Of a DNA stretch of 64,000 nt, positions 54,911-62,695 are shown piece after piece. Location of the stretch: assembly GCA_001898405.1 (NCBI GenBank), contig MKTW01000012.1, forward strand, positions 124,001-188,000, read 5' to 3'. A program made the translations under genes and the position numbers. The notes under the pieces are model-generated. The model saw only the letters and a list, made by a program, of their open reading frames with translations, was not told the DNA's origin and did no database searches. The stretch comes from Sphingobacteriales bacterium 44-61. GTDB taxonomy: Bacteria > Bacteroidota > Bacteroidia > Chitinophagales > Chitinophagaceae. The first letter of the stretch is position 1. Every line of letters begins with the position of its first letter.

Positions 54911-56026
54911 TTAATATCGCTTAACGACAATTGCCCTTGCTCTTCCCCTGCCAAGTACTGTAGCTACATTATTCTTCCAGACAATGGCCAGATCAATACT
55001 GCGGTTACCAACTACGTACACATCACCTTCAAATACCGAGATCCCATTTGCTTCGGAAATTATCGGATCCAGCACCTTTAGTACACCATTCTTCCAGTAG
55101 GCAGCGTGAAATATTTTGTCTGGTCCGGCAACTGCGCCTGCAATGTATACATCAGTTCCTTCGATCGCCAGATCATTTGCGTAGGAAAATGAATCAGTTC
55201 CCGTAAGCGGAATTGGAGTACCGTTCTTCCAGTGGTAAGCTGTGCCAACCTGCACTCCCATACCGGGACGGTAGGCATCACCAACAACATGTACATCGCT
55301 TCCAACCATTTTGAGCGACTTTGCCAGCCCGTTCTCATTAGATGCGGAGAGCGACTGAAGAAAAATGGGTATACCATTTTTCCAATAGCAGGCAGTTGTG
55401 TAGCCAGATTGTGGTTGCGGATTTACAGTGGACCCGGTGATATAGATGTCATTGCCATATACAGCAATTGACCGTGCATCCGATGCACTGAAAGAGTACG
55501 TGGACAATTTGACCACAGTATCCCGATTTTTCCAATAGACAGGAACGATTTTCTCAAAATTGTTTATATACGCTATGCCAAGAGTATACAGGTTTCCGCC
55601 GGCAATCACAATGTCGCGCATTGCTGGGTAAATGATGCTTGCATCCGCAAGGTTGACAGCGGTTGTGTTTTTCCAATATGTGACATTGTTACCTGCAAAT
55701 TCACCGGAACAGGAAACAAACACGTCATTGTCAGACAAGGCTATTCCGCTGCCGCCCGCATGGCCGGGATGAGGTAAATGAACCTGCTTTCCGTTCTTCC
55801 AGTAAATAGGATAAGGAAGGTATGCAGTGGTTGTGTTAAAGCTATCGCCGGAGATATATACGACCACCCCCTTATCAGGAGGTTCTGTAGGCGGATTTCC
55901 CGGGTTCTGGCTGGTCGTATCCACCGGCAGTACCGGAGGATCTGGGTCGGGTTCTGTATCCGGCGGCTTGGTGCAGGACATAGTCAGAGTAATTGCGCAG
56001 ATCATTAAAAAAAATACTACTCTCAT
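54911..56026 (-). CDS. Lipoprotein with seven WKN repeats, predicted seven-bladed propeller
   Basis: 371 aa from ATG 56026 (frame open to 56062). Lipobox TLTMSCTKPP is followed by a Pro/Asp/Thr-rich linker (about 20-55). The rest is seven repeats of about 45 residues, each with a D-[VI]-[YF]-[VI]-x-G-type strand and a YWKNG-type strand: YWKNGKQVHL, YWKNTTAVNL, YWKNRDTVVKL, YWKNGIPIFL, HWKNGTPIPL, YWKNGVLKVL, VWKNNVATVL. Seven such units fit a beta-propeller. No catalytic motif; probably a surface binding protein. Confidence 0.85.
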   Translation of the reverse strand: MRVVFFLMICAITLTMSCTKPPDTEPDPDPPVLPVDTTSQNPGNPPTEPPDKGVVVYISGDSFNTTTAYLPYPIYWKNGKQVHLPHPGHAGGSGIALSDNDVFVSCSGEFAGNNVTYWKNTTAVNLADASIIYPAMRDIVIAGGNLYTLGIAYINNFEKIVPVYWKNRDTVVKLSTYSFSASDARSIAVYGNDIYITGSTVNPQPQSGYTTACYWKNGIPIFLQSLSASNENGLAKSLKMVGSDVHVVGDAYRPGMGVQVGTAYHWKNGTPIPLTGTDSFSYANDLAIEGTDVYIAGAVAGPDKIFHAAYWKNGVLKVLDPIISEANGISVFEGDVYVVGNRSIDLAIVWKNNVATVLGRGRARAIVVKRY

Positions 56027-56086
56027 GATCGAATAAGATAAGTAATAATTTTCATAGATCAAATAGAACGTGTGCGATTAAGTGAG

Positions 56087-56806
56087 TTATAACAGGGAAG
56101 GTGGCATCCTGTCATTCATTCTAAGGCTCTGTAATTTCCTGCGTCTTAAAACAAATAGCCCACTATTTTTTTTCAAAACAACATGCATTGCTTTCTCTCC
56201 ATTTATCTTCTCTACCTCATTAAATCCCAAAGCCAACAGGTCCAATCCTGCAAATAAATTCTCCCCTGAGCCAAGCAACACCGGCGAGATCGTCAATTGC
56301 ATTTCATCAATCAACCCTGCCTGTAGATATTGCCTGACCGTTGACACACCGCCACCAATCCTGATGTCTTTGTCTTTGGCGGCTTTCTTTGCTTTTTCCA
56401 AAGCGGATTCAATACCATCTGTAATGAAATAGAATATTGTTCCGCCTTTCATTTCAAGCGGCTCTCTTGCATGATGGGTTAAAACGAATACCGGACAATG
56501 GTATGGCGGTTCCGGCCCCCACCAGCCTTTCCAGTCATTGTCGGGCCATGGACCGCGGATGGGTCCGAACATATTACGGCCCATGATCCAGGCACCGAGG
56601 TTGCTCATCGAGTTGGTGGCGATGTCATTATCCGGTCCTTCAGTTCCGCCGTCCTTACCGGTCATCTGATGAAACATTTTGGTGGTCCTCATCCACGTAT
56701 GAAGATCTTCACTTCCGACACCCATTGGTTCCTTGAGCGTTTGGTGTGGCCCTGCTCCGTATCCGTCAAGCGAAAGGGAGAATGCTTTTACTATGACTTT
56801 GCCCAT
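56087..56806 (-). CDS. Dihydrofolate-reductase-like (RibD C-terminal domain) protein
   Basis: 239 aa from ATG 56806; a TTG at 56815 is in frame but weak. KVIVKAFSLSLDGYGAGP, NLGAWIMGRNMFGPIRGPW, IRIGGGVSTVRQYLQAGLID and ELQLT-like ending DEMQLTISPVLLGSGENLF are classic for stand-alone RibD-C/DHFR-type reductases common in bacteria. NADPH binding through the IGGG segment is likely; the substrate is unknown. It is divergent from the YbhN-like gene over a 365-bp gap. Confidence 0.9.
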   Translation of the reverse strand: MGKVIVKAFSLSLDGYGAGPHQTLKEPMGVGSEDLHTWMRTTKMFHQMTGKDGGTEGPDNDIATNSMSNLGAWIMGRNMFGPIRGPWPDNDWKGWWGPEPPYHCPVFVLTHHAREPLEMKGGTIFYFITDGIESALEKAKKAAKDKDIRIGGGVSTVRQYLQAGLIDEMQLTISPVLLGSGENLFAGLDLLALGFNEVEKINGEKAMHVVLKKNSGLFVLRRRKLQSLRMNDRMPPSLL

Positions 56807-57171
56807 GATGTGCAATTTTAAAAGTTATCATTTTGTTTGTCCTTTTCTGAAGTTCTTCCAATATAATCAATTCGATGATCATTTTCCCGTATGGAAGATC
56901 AGATAAAATTCTGATGAATGGACATGAAACCAGGGGTGTGTAAACGACAGTTTATATGTCATTTGCGACACTTTACAAATTACCTGTTATGGCATGTCGC
57001 AAACAGCCCGTTGAATATGCGATCTTGCTCTTGATAACAAATTGAACCCTCACTGACGATGATCATTTCCTTCTTTTAATCTCCTGATTACCTTACAGAG
57101 GCATGCGACTTTTTCACTATTTGGTCGTTATAAGGGTTTTTCCTGGTAATATATTTTATGATAGCTGAACA
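56807..57171. other. 365-bp divergent control region
   Basis: No coding frame is visible. It holds a perfect 9-bp inverted repeat (TTTGCGACA 56962-56970 and TGTCGCAAA 56995-57003), and a CRP/FNR-type site CTGACGATGATCAT (57053-57066) with a TTGAT half-site 22 bp upstream (57031-57035). Promoters for the DHFR-like gene (left) and the YbhN-like gene (right) are expected here. Confidence 0.5.
57031..57066. promoter_or_regulatory. CRP/FNR-type site plus half-site, 22 bp apart
   Basis: The full TGA-N6-TCA core is at 57054-57065. A TTGAT half-site begins at 57031 with its TGA at 57032, exactly 22 bp from the first. Distance from the full site to the YbhN-like ATG is about 106 bp. One of five such arrangements in the island. 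Confidence 0.5.
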
Positions 57172-58242
57172 ATGGAAGTTCCTGAAAATAACAAAGAGCA
57201 ACAAACTTCCGGAAAAGGAAACAGGTCGCTCATTTGGTTTTTTGCAGTATTTGTTATTGTCTTCATACTTATTCTTTATTATTTCTCTTCGATCAGGAAA
57301 GATTTACGGCTTTTGCAGGAAGTAAATCCAATCTGGCTCATTGTTGCAATTATCTGTCAATTGCTGACCTACTTTATTTCTTCCATAATATACCGGACGC
57401 TGCTGCGGCCTTTTAGCTCTGGAGACCTTCCTCCGGTCCAGGAGGTAGTGAAGGCGTCTGTCGTCGCTTTATTGTTCAATCAAACAATACCCAGTGCAGG
57501 CATTAGCGGGAATGCGTTCTTTTTCCGTTTTCTTGACCGCTACCATTATACACGAAACCAGATACTTTCGGTTATTCTAATAGAATTGCTGATATTTTAT
57601 GCTGCCATCGAACTATTGATCGTCCTGCTTTTCATCACCTGTCTGATAGTGTTCCATTCCTTTTACTGGATCAAATCTGTGCTGATAACCGGCATGATCG
57701 TTTACCTGTTGCTGGCTGCCGGCATCCTGGTTGCCAGTGAGAAAAAAACTTTCAGTCATTTGTATGCAAGCCTGTTGCGCATAAAGCTTACTAAAAAGAT
57801 CATCTCCCGGCTATCGAAAAACACAGCGATTTTAAAAGATACATCACAATCGGTCAGTTTTTTTTCTTTTTTCAAACAGCACAAGTATGTTGTCTGGAAA
57901 GTATTAATGCTTCAGCTGTTGTTGTTTGTTACAGATGCATTGACCTTATATGTCCTCTACCTTGGGATGGGACACCCTGTTTCAGCCTGGATCGCATTGC
58001 TTGCATTGATCAGTGCGCAGATCGTTTCGATCATTCCGTTTCTTCCCGGAGGATTGATCGTGTATGAAGGTAGTATGAGTTTCTTTTTTGCGCAAGCGGG
58101 CAGCCCTGTAGGACTGGCAATTGTAGTAACCATGATCTACCGGCTACTCTCTTTCTGGTTTCCGATCCCTGCCGGAACTTACTTATACAGGCGTTGGCTG
58201 AAGAAGAGCCGCTCAAAAGAAGGAGGAGTTTCGCCGGCTTAA
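57172..58242 (+). CDS. YbhN/UPF0104-type membrane protein (LPG-synthase TM region family)
   Basis: 356 aa with about 8 membrane segments after a polar N-terminus. Family features are LQEVNPIWLIVAIICQLLTYF, LFNQTIPSAGISGNAFFFRF and IIPFLPGGLIVYEGSMSFFF. The fold equals the flippase half of MprF-type lysylphosphatidylglycerol synthases; stand-alone members probably move lipids. It opens the stress-type island, downstream of a CRP/FNR-type site, so membrane-lipid adjustment under stress is possible. Confidence 0.85.
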   Translation: MEVPENNKEQQTSGKGNRSLIWFFAVFVIVFILILYYFSSIRKDLRLLQEVNPIWLIVAIICQLLTYFISSIIYRTLLRPFSSGDLPPVQEVVKASVVALLFNQTIPSAGISGNAFFFRFLDRYHYTRNQILSVILIELLIFYAAIELLIVLLFITCLIVFHSFYWIKSVLITGMIVYLLLAAGILVASEKKTFSHLYASLLRIKLTKKIISRLSKNTAILKDTSQSVSFFSFFKQHKYVVWKVLMLQLLLFVTDALTLYVLYLGMGHPVSAWIALLALISAQIVSIIPFLPGGLIVYEGSMSFFFAQAGSPVGLAIVVTMIYRLLSFWFPIPAGTYLYRRWLKKSRSKEGGVSPA

Positions 58243-58272
58243 ACCTTACACCTTCATATACAAAACCGGAAT

Positions 58273-58307
58273 ATGATCACAATCATGTATTAAGCTGATC
58301 AGGATGT
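58273..58307. promoter_or_regulatory. FNR-like palindrome plus half-site, 22 bp apart
   Basis: ATGATCACAATCAT (58273-58286) is a perfect palindrome in its arms, ATGAT-N4-ATCAT, close to the FNR consensus TTGAT-N4-ATCAA. A second TGA half-site (CTGATC) begins its TGA at 58296, 22 bp from the TGA at 58274. It lies about 108 bp before the coiled-coil gene start. Confidence 0.6.
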
Positions 58308-58387
58308 ATGTTATTCGCCACCTATGAGATGTTACATTTACGAGAGGTGATTTGCATCTATCAGGAATATTAAACGGGATAAACGGG

Positions 58388-58768
58388 ATGATGTCGAGAT
58401 TTAAGATAAAGCAGCTTGAGTTTGAAAGTGATACATGGAAGCGGCAGCTTGCATTCATGGCCGACGAGAACATACACATGAAAGCAAGGTTGGTGGAGGT
58501 GTTAAAAGACAAGCAGTATGCTCCTTCACTGGAAGTAGCCGAAGCTTTTCAAAATCAGTTTATCGAACAGGACAGTATGATCGGTATATTGAGGAATAAC
58601 GTCGCTGAATTTGACCGCCTGTTAAAAAGGGAGGTGTTTGAAGACGGAATGCTGGTCGATACGGTATTTGCAAAACACAAGATACTTGAAGCAGATCTTA
58701 TTGTAGCCAAAAAGAGATTTGATGAAATGAAAGGCCATTTCAACCAGCACATTCTTGAACAGCATTGA
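58388..58768 (+). CDS. Small coiled-coil protein of unknown function
   Basis: 126 aa from ATG 58388 (a second ATG at 58391; an upstream TTG at 58352 is in frame). Nearly all helical and charged: KQLEFESDTWKRQLAFMADE, MKARLVEVLKDKQ, FQNQFIEQDSMIGILRNNVA, KHKILEADLIVAKKRFDEM. Heptad-like spacing suggests a long coiled coil. No membrane segment or signal. It sits beside the sensor/regulator pair and has its own FNR-like site, so it is likely a member of the stress regulon. Confidence 0.75.
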   Translation: MMSRFKIKQLEFESDTWKRQLAFMADENIHMKARLVEVLKDKQYAPSLEVAEAFQNQFIEQDSMIGILRNNVAEFDRLLKREVFEDGMLVDTVFAKHKILEADLIVAKKRFDEMKGHFNQHILEQH

Positions 58769-58779
58769 TCGGTATTAAT

Positions 58780-59835
58780 TCAGTTGCAAAGGTTTTCCAG
58801 CTTCTTCTGGTTAAGTATTGTGATCCTTCCATCGGCAATGTCGATAAGCTTTTCATTTTTGAAATCGCTTAACGTACGGATCAATGATTCCGTGGCTGTT
58901 CCTGCTATATTTGCAAGATTTTCCCGGCTCATATCGATGGTGAACGCTTCAGAGCCACCCTGGTATTTGGCCTGGATCAGCAGCAACGCATCGGCAACTT
59001 TTTTCCGCAGGGAATTGTAAGCAAGTTTCAATAATTGTTTTTCTTTTTCTGCAACATTTTTCGCAAGCAGTTGGATGAATTTCCTTGCAACCTCCGGATT
59101 GCGATCGATCAGTTCATTAAAGTCCTCTCGCGGGATCAGCGCAAGCTCTGTATCCTCCAGTGCTTCTGCAGTATCTTTATATACTGATTTTTCCAGCAGT
59201 GCGGTATGGCCGATAAAATCTCCTTCAAGAAATAGGTTTGTGATCAGTTCTTTGCCATTTTCGTTGCTTTTGAAAGTCTTCACTTTTCCTTTGATGATAA
59301 AATAAAGGCGATTAGGATGATTCCCTTCTGAATAGATGATCTGCTTCCTGGAATAATGATTGATGTTCCGGTCTGCGGTGAGATCCTGGAGTTCTGTCTT
59401 TCCAGAACTTACCTCAAGCAATTGCCTGACACCCCGCATGTCAGATTGAAATGCTGCATTAAGCATATCCACCTTTTTTAGTCTTCCGCTTACGGCGTTC
59501 AGTAATTCGGTACCGTCAAATGGTTTGGGAAGATAATCATCTGCCCCGAGTTCCATCCCTTTGCGGAAATCGTTCCGTTCTGTACGGGCCGTCAGGAAGA
59601 TGAACGGTGTGTTTTTGATCATATCATTATGCTGTATCGCATGCAGGACACCATAACCGTCCAGTTCCGGCATCATGATATCGCAGATGATCAGGTCGGG
59701 TTTGCTTTCAATCGCTTTCATGACCCCATCCTTGCCATTTTCTGCTTCAATCACCAGATAGTTAGATAGCTCCAGTATCTCGGCTGTATTACTTCGTATA
59801 TCCGCATTGTCTTCAATTAACAGGATCTTCTTCAT
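58780..59835 (-). CDS. Response regulator with receiver, cNMP-binding-like and Crp-type HTH domains
   Basis: 351 aa from ATG 59835, which overlaps the kinase 3' end by 23 bp. Receiver 1-120 with Glu8/Asp9, phospho-acceptor Asp52 (LIICDIMMPELDGYG) and Lys in YLPKPFD. A Crp-like beta-roll (about 155-255: QIIYSEGNHPNRLYFIIKG, EGDFIGHTALL) and a Crp HTH (about 275-345) follow. The recognition helix TATESLIRTLSDFK keeps the Glu316-x3-Arg320 pattern that reads TGA/TCA half-sites in CRP and FNR. No Fe-S-ligand Cys cluster is visible. It probably activates the neighbouring stress genes when phosphorylated. Confidence 0.93.
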   Translation of the reverse strand: MKKILLIEDNADIRSNTAEILELSNYLVIEAENGKDGVMKAIESKPDLIICDIMMPELDGYGVLHAIQHNDMIKNTPFIFLTARTERNDFRKGMELGADDYLPKPFDGTELLNAVSGRLKKVDMLNAAFQSDMRGVRQLLEVSSGKTELQDLTADRNINHYSRKQIIYSEGNHPNRLYFIIKGKVKTFKSNENGKELITNLFLEGDFIGHTALLEKSVYKDTAEALEDTELALIPREDFNELIDRNPEVARKFIQLLAKNVAEKEKQLLKLAYNSLRKKVADALLLIQAKYQGGSEAFTIDMSRENLANIAGTATESLIRTLSDFKNEKLIDIADGRITILNQKKLENLCN

Positions 59836-61432
59836 AAGTTGTATTTTGTTGATTGAACGAAAGTGTGAAAATGGTCCCCTGATGCGGTACGCTATCACAT
59901 TTTATTGACCCATTCATCAGTTCGGCATATTTTGATACAATATGCAACCCAAGCCCTGTGCCCTGAATATTGACCGCATTCCTGCCCCGGAAAAACCGCT
60001 CGGTCAAATGTTGCTGGTCCTCTGGGGAGATACCTGTGCCATGATCCTCTACAGACAATTTGAGTAAGCCGTCTTCGTGAGAAGTGAGGACGTTGATGGC
60101 GCCGGTCGGCGGAGAGAATTTACTGGCGTTGGAGATCAGGTTCATGATAATATGCCTAAAGAGGGAGACGTCCAGTATTACTTCAGGATCACCGGTATGC
60201 TCATACTGGATATACTGCTCCTTTTTTAAGCTGACCCTGATCTCATCTATAGCAGACAGCATTAGTTTATAGATATCAAATTTCTGATACTTTACATGGA
60301 TCTTTCCTTCTTCAATCTTTCCTACGCTCAGGAAATCGTTAAGTATGTCCGTTAGCATGTTTACCGACGAAACGATCCGCTGAATGTGTTTTTGTTGTTT
60401 TGTGGTGTCTGCTCCAGTATTATACTGCTCCAGTAAATAGGCGGACGACAGTACTGTGCTTAAAGGTGTGCGGAATTCATGCGAGGCCATGGATACGAAG
60501 CGCGATTTAAGCTCTCCCAGTTCTTTTTCTTTTTCCAATGATCTATAGAGATCTTCCCTGGAAATTTCCAGTTGCCGGATGGCATATTTCAACTCCCTGG
60601 TCCTGAGCTCCACTATCTCCTCAAGTTCATCATTGAGTTTTTTAATTTCTTCTTCGCTTTTCTTCCTGATAGTTATATCGCTGATAAATGCCACCACATA
60701 GGACTCGTCATTAAGCATATAATTAGTGAGACTGACTTCTACCGGAAATTCTTCTCCACTTTTTTTTGCAGCGAATAGATCCATGCCAAGCCCCATCGGC
60801 CTGTTGTTCGGATGATGCAGATACTGGTTTCTATGCTCTTCATGCTTGCCGTGAAAGCGTGCAGGGATCAGCATTTCGATCTTCTTATTCAATACTTCTG
60901 TCTTTTCATAGCCAAAGAGCTTCAATGCGGAAAGGTTGATGTCGATGATCTCCCCACGTTGATTGATTTCAAGGATTCCCATGCTGGCATGTTCCAGCAG
61001 GGCCGTAAAGCGCTGTTTGTCCTGTGCGATCTTAAGCTCGCTTTGTTTCAGCTGATCGATCTTATCGACCACGACCATGAAATAATTTATATTGTTTTTT
61101 GAGAATGAACGGATGGAAGATTCTGCCCAGAAAGTATGGCCATGCTTTGAGATATATTCAACCCTTTCCCTGAATATGCCACGGTCTTTGGCCGCCTTGA
61201 GCCGGGTTTGCCAGGCACTCTCTGTTAAACTGTCTTTTCGAAGAATACCAATATCCTGCAGGTCCATATCCACATGGTTGATCAATCCAAAAAGGGAAAG
61301 CCATGCCTGGTTGCAAAATACAATCCGGCCATCCAGTTCACTGATAACAGCAGTGCCTTCCTGCAGACTATTGCACACAGCTTCCAGGAAGTCATACTTA
61401 GTGTCATGCACAGATGAGTGGTGCGGCTTCAT
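59813..61432 (-). CDS. PAS-PAS sensor histidine kinase
   Basis: 539 aa, no membrane segments. PAS1 (about 10-125) starts DFLEAVCNSLQEGTAVI; PAS2 (about 140-255) reads MGILEINQRGEIIDINLSAL and LIPARFHGKHEEHRNQY, a layout close to the FixL sensor PAS. A coiled linker (residues about 255-305) leads to HisKA with His318 (ASHEFRTPLST) and an HATPase (IIMNLISNASKFSP, GTGLGLHIVSKYAEL). It is soluble, so it senses a cytoplasmic signal, perhaps oxygen, redox or a small molecule. The His aligned with the FixL haem ligand is present, but the FixL Arg residues are not, so haem binding is only a possibility. Confidence 0.92.
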   Translation of the reverse strand: MKPHHSSVHDTKYDFLEAVCNSLQEGTAVISELDGRIVFCNQAWLSLFGLINHVDMDLQDIGILRKDSLTESAWQTRLKAAKDRGIFRERVEYISKHGHTFWAESSIRSFSKNNINYFMVVVDKIDQLKQSELKIAQDKQRFTALLEHASMGILEINQRGEIIDINLSALKLFGYEKTEVLNKKIEMLIPARFHGKHEEHRNQYLHHPNNRPMGLGMDLFAAKKSGEEFPVEVSLTNYMLNDESYVVAFISDITIRKKSEEEIKKLNDELEEIVELRTRELKYAIRQLEISREDLYRSLEKEKELGELKSRFVSMASHEFRTPLSTVLSSAYLLEQYNTGADTTKQQKHIQRIVSSVNMLTDILNDFLSVGKIEEGKIHVKYQKFDIYKLMLSAIDEIRVSLKKEQYIQYEHTGDPEVILDVSLFRHIIMNLISNASKFSPPTGAINVLTSHEDGLLKLSVEDHGTGISPEDQQHLTERFFRGRNAVNIQGTGLGLHIVSKYAELMNGSIKCDSVPHQGTIFTLSFNQQNTTYEEDPVN

Positions 61433-61616
61433 GCTAACATGATGTTTAATAGTTGTCCGTCTACCGATGTGCTTTAAACAATGATCTTATTATTACTATA
61501 GGTCCGAAAAGGAAAAGCGGAGCCAAGCTGAACGCATCCATGGGGTGGAAACAAAAGCTTTTGAAGGGGCGGATCAAATTCGTTGCTGCAAAATCTTAAG
61601 CGGTACACGTATTTCA

Positions 61617-61653
61617 AATGATGTAGCTCATTAAGCGCGTTGATTACAGTCAG
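61617..61653. promoter_or_regulatory. Pair of CRP/FNR-type sites, 22 bp apart
   Basis: AATGATGTAGCTCATT (61617-61632) has perfect 5-bp arms with a TGA-N6-TCA core at 61619-61630. TTGATTACAGTCAG (61640-61653) has its core at 61641-61652. The cores start exactly 22 bp apart. They lie about 190-220 bp upstream of the kinase ATG, and could also serve the BON gene. Confidence 0.7.
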
Positions 61654-61810
61654 CCAGGAACTTAACTCGTAACAGCAAAAAGGTCTGGAGATATCTTAGT
61701 GATGTTGCATCATAAAGTTAATAGTTTCGGCCAAAAAAAGGAACAGGTAGACAGGATTTGTGATCCCGGCAACCTGGAAAGGTCACGGCGATGCGGTTTT
61801 TCTATCGCTA

Positions 61811-61846
61811 CTGATCACCCTCATGATCAGCGCTGACCTGTTTCAT
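61811..61846. promoter_or_regulatory. Second pair of CRP/FNR-type sites, 22 bp apart
   Basis: CTGATCACCCTCAT (61811-61824; core 61812-61823) and CTGACCTGTTTCAT (61833-61846; core 61834-61845). Both cores are exact TGA-N6-TCA and begin 22 bp apart. They lie about 70-100 bp upstream of the BON ATG, in activator position. An overlapping 7-bp inverted repeat CTGATCA/TGATCAG spans 61811-61830. Confidence 0.7.
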
Positions 61847-61914
61847 TGCCCTGGAGGCAACAAGTAAGTTTCTTTGATATGTAATTTTTTTATTTCATTT
61901 TAAATACATGTTAT

Positions 61915-62589
61915 ATGAAAAGTGATGCAACGATTCAAAAAGAAGTACAGGATGAGCTGAAATGGCAACCTCTGCTGAATGCAACAGAGATTGGTGTGGC
62001 TGTAAAGAACGGGATCGTGACACTATCGGGTCAAGTGGATAGCTATACCAAGAAACTGGCGGCTGAAAAAGCGGCCAAGCGGATCGGTGGCGTAAAAGCC
62101 GTCGCAGAGGATATCAAAGTAGCTTATTACGGGAACCGGGTTAAAACAGATGCGGAAATTGCTGAAGCAGTGGTCAACGCATTAAAATGGCACTCAGCTG
62201 TTCAGGAGGAAAAGATCAAGATCAAAGTGGATGATGGCGTGGTGACGCTCGATGGGGAAGTTGATTGGGATTATCAGCGTACAAACGCAAAGACCGCCAT
62301 TGAAAACCTGACCGGTGTAAAACTGGTGGTGAACCTGATCGGCGTAAAACCCAAAGTTAAGTCGTCGGATGTAACCCAGGGCATCAAAGATGCATTGTTA
62401 AGAAGCGCCAATTCCGATGCAGGCAGGATCAGGGTGGACGTAATAGGTTCAAAAGTTATACTAAGCGGCTTTGTCCGTTCTTTCGCAGAAAAAGAAGACG
62501 CCGAAACCGCTGCATGGGCAGCTCCCGGCGTTATAACCCTGGAAAGCAATCTGGTAGTAGCAGAACCGGAATTTTCGATGATCGACTAA
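61915..62589 (+). CDS. Protein with three BON domains
   Basis: 224 aa without a signal peptide. Three BON repeats: about 1-70 (VKNGIVTLSGQVDSYTKKLA), 75-147 (VDDGVVTLDGEVDWDYQR) and 150-222 (VIGSKVILSGFVRSFAEKED). The signature GxVxLxGxVxS recurs in each. BON domains are thought to bind membranes or phospholipids; OsmY is a stress-induced relative but periplasmic, whereas this protein seems cytoplasmic. Such proteins are often co-induced with Hsp20 and alcohol dehydrogenase genes under low oxygen, as here. Confidence 0.93.
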   Translation: MKSDATIQKEVQDELKWQPLLNATEIGVAVKNGIVTLSGQVDSYTKKLAAEKAAKRIGGVKAVAEDIKVAYYGNRVKTDAEIAEAVVNALKWHSAVQEEKIKIKVDDGVVTLDGEVDWDYQRTNAKTAIENLTGVKLVVNLIGVKPKVKSSDVTQGIKDALLRSANSDAGRIRVDVIGSKVILSGFVRSFAEKEDAETAAWAAPGVITLESNLVVAEPEFSMID

Positions 62590-62613
62590 GGATGCTGTCA
62601 AATGTATGGCCGG

Positions 62614-62648
62614 CTGACCGGGATCAGTGATCAGGGTTATGCCGGTCA
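62614..62648. promoter_or_regulatory. CRP/FNR-type site pair or terminator after the BON gene
   Basis: CTGACCGGGATCAG (62614-62627; core 62615-62626) and TTATGCCGGTCA (62637-62648, one mismatch to the core) begin 22 bp apart. The same DNA forms an inverted repeat TGACCGG/CCGGTCA with a 20-nt loop and a following TTTTT, so it may also terminate BON transcription. Both readings fit; the 22-bp spacing matches the other pairs in the island. Confidence 0.5.
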
Positions 62649-62695
62649 TTTTTCTTAGGTAAACGCAGCTTTAATTTTAAGCAAATTCATTTTTT

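Larger units (their letters stand above)
61433..61914. other. 482-bp divergent control region of the kinase operon and the BON gene
   Basis: No plausible gene is visible. It contains two separate pairs of CRP/FNR-type sites (61617-61653 and 61811-61846) and AT-rich stretches near both ends, including the run just before the BON start. It is the densest regulatory region of the island. Confidence 0.55.

Noticed and set aside
59813-61432. Firm call of a haem oxygen sensor (FixL orthologue)
   Set aside because: The His at the FixL ligand position is also common in non-haem PAS domains, and the FixL Arg residues on the distal side are Gln and Met here. Kept only as a hypothesis.
62615-62658. Simple rho-independent terminator after the BON gene as the only explanation
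   Set aside because: The 20-nt loop is large and the same bases form a CRP-type pair at the 22-bp spacing seen elsewhere, so the element is reported as ambiguous.
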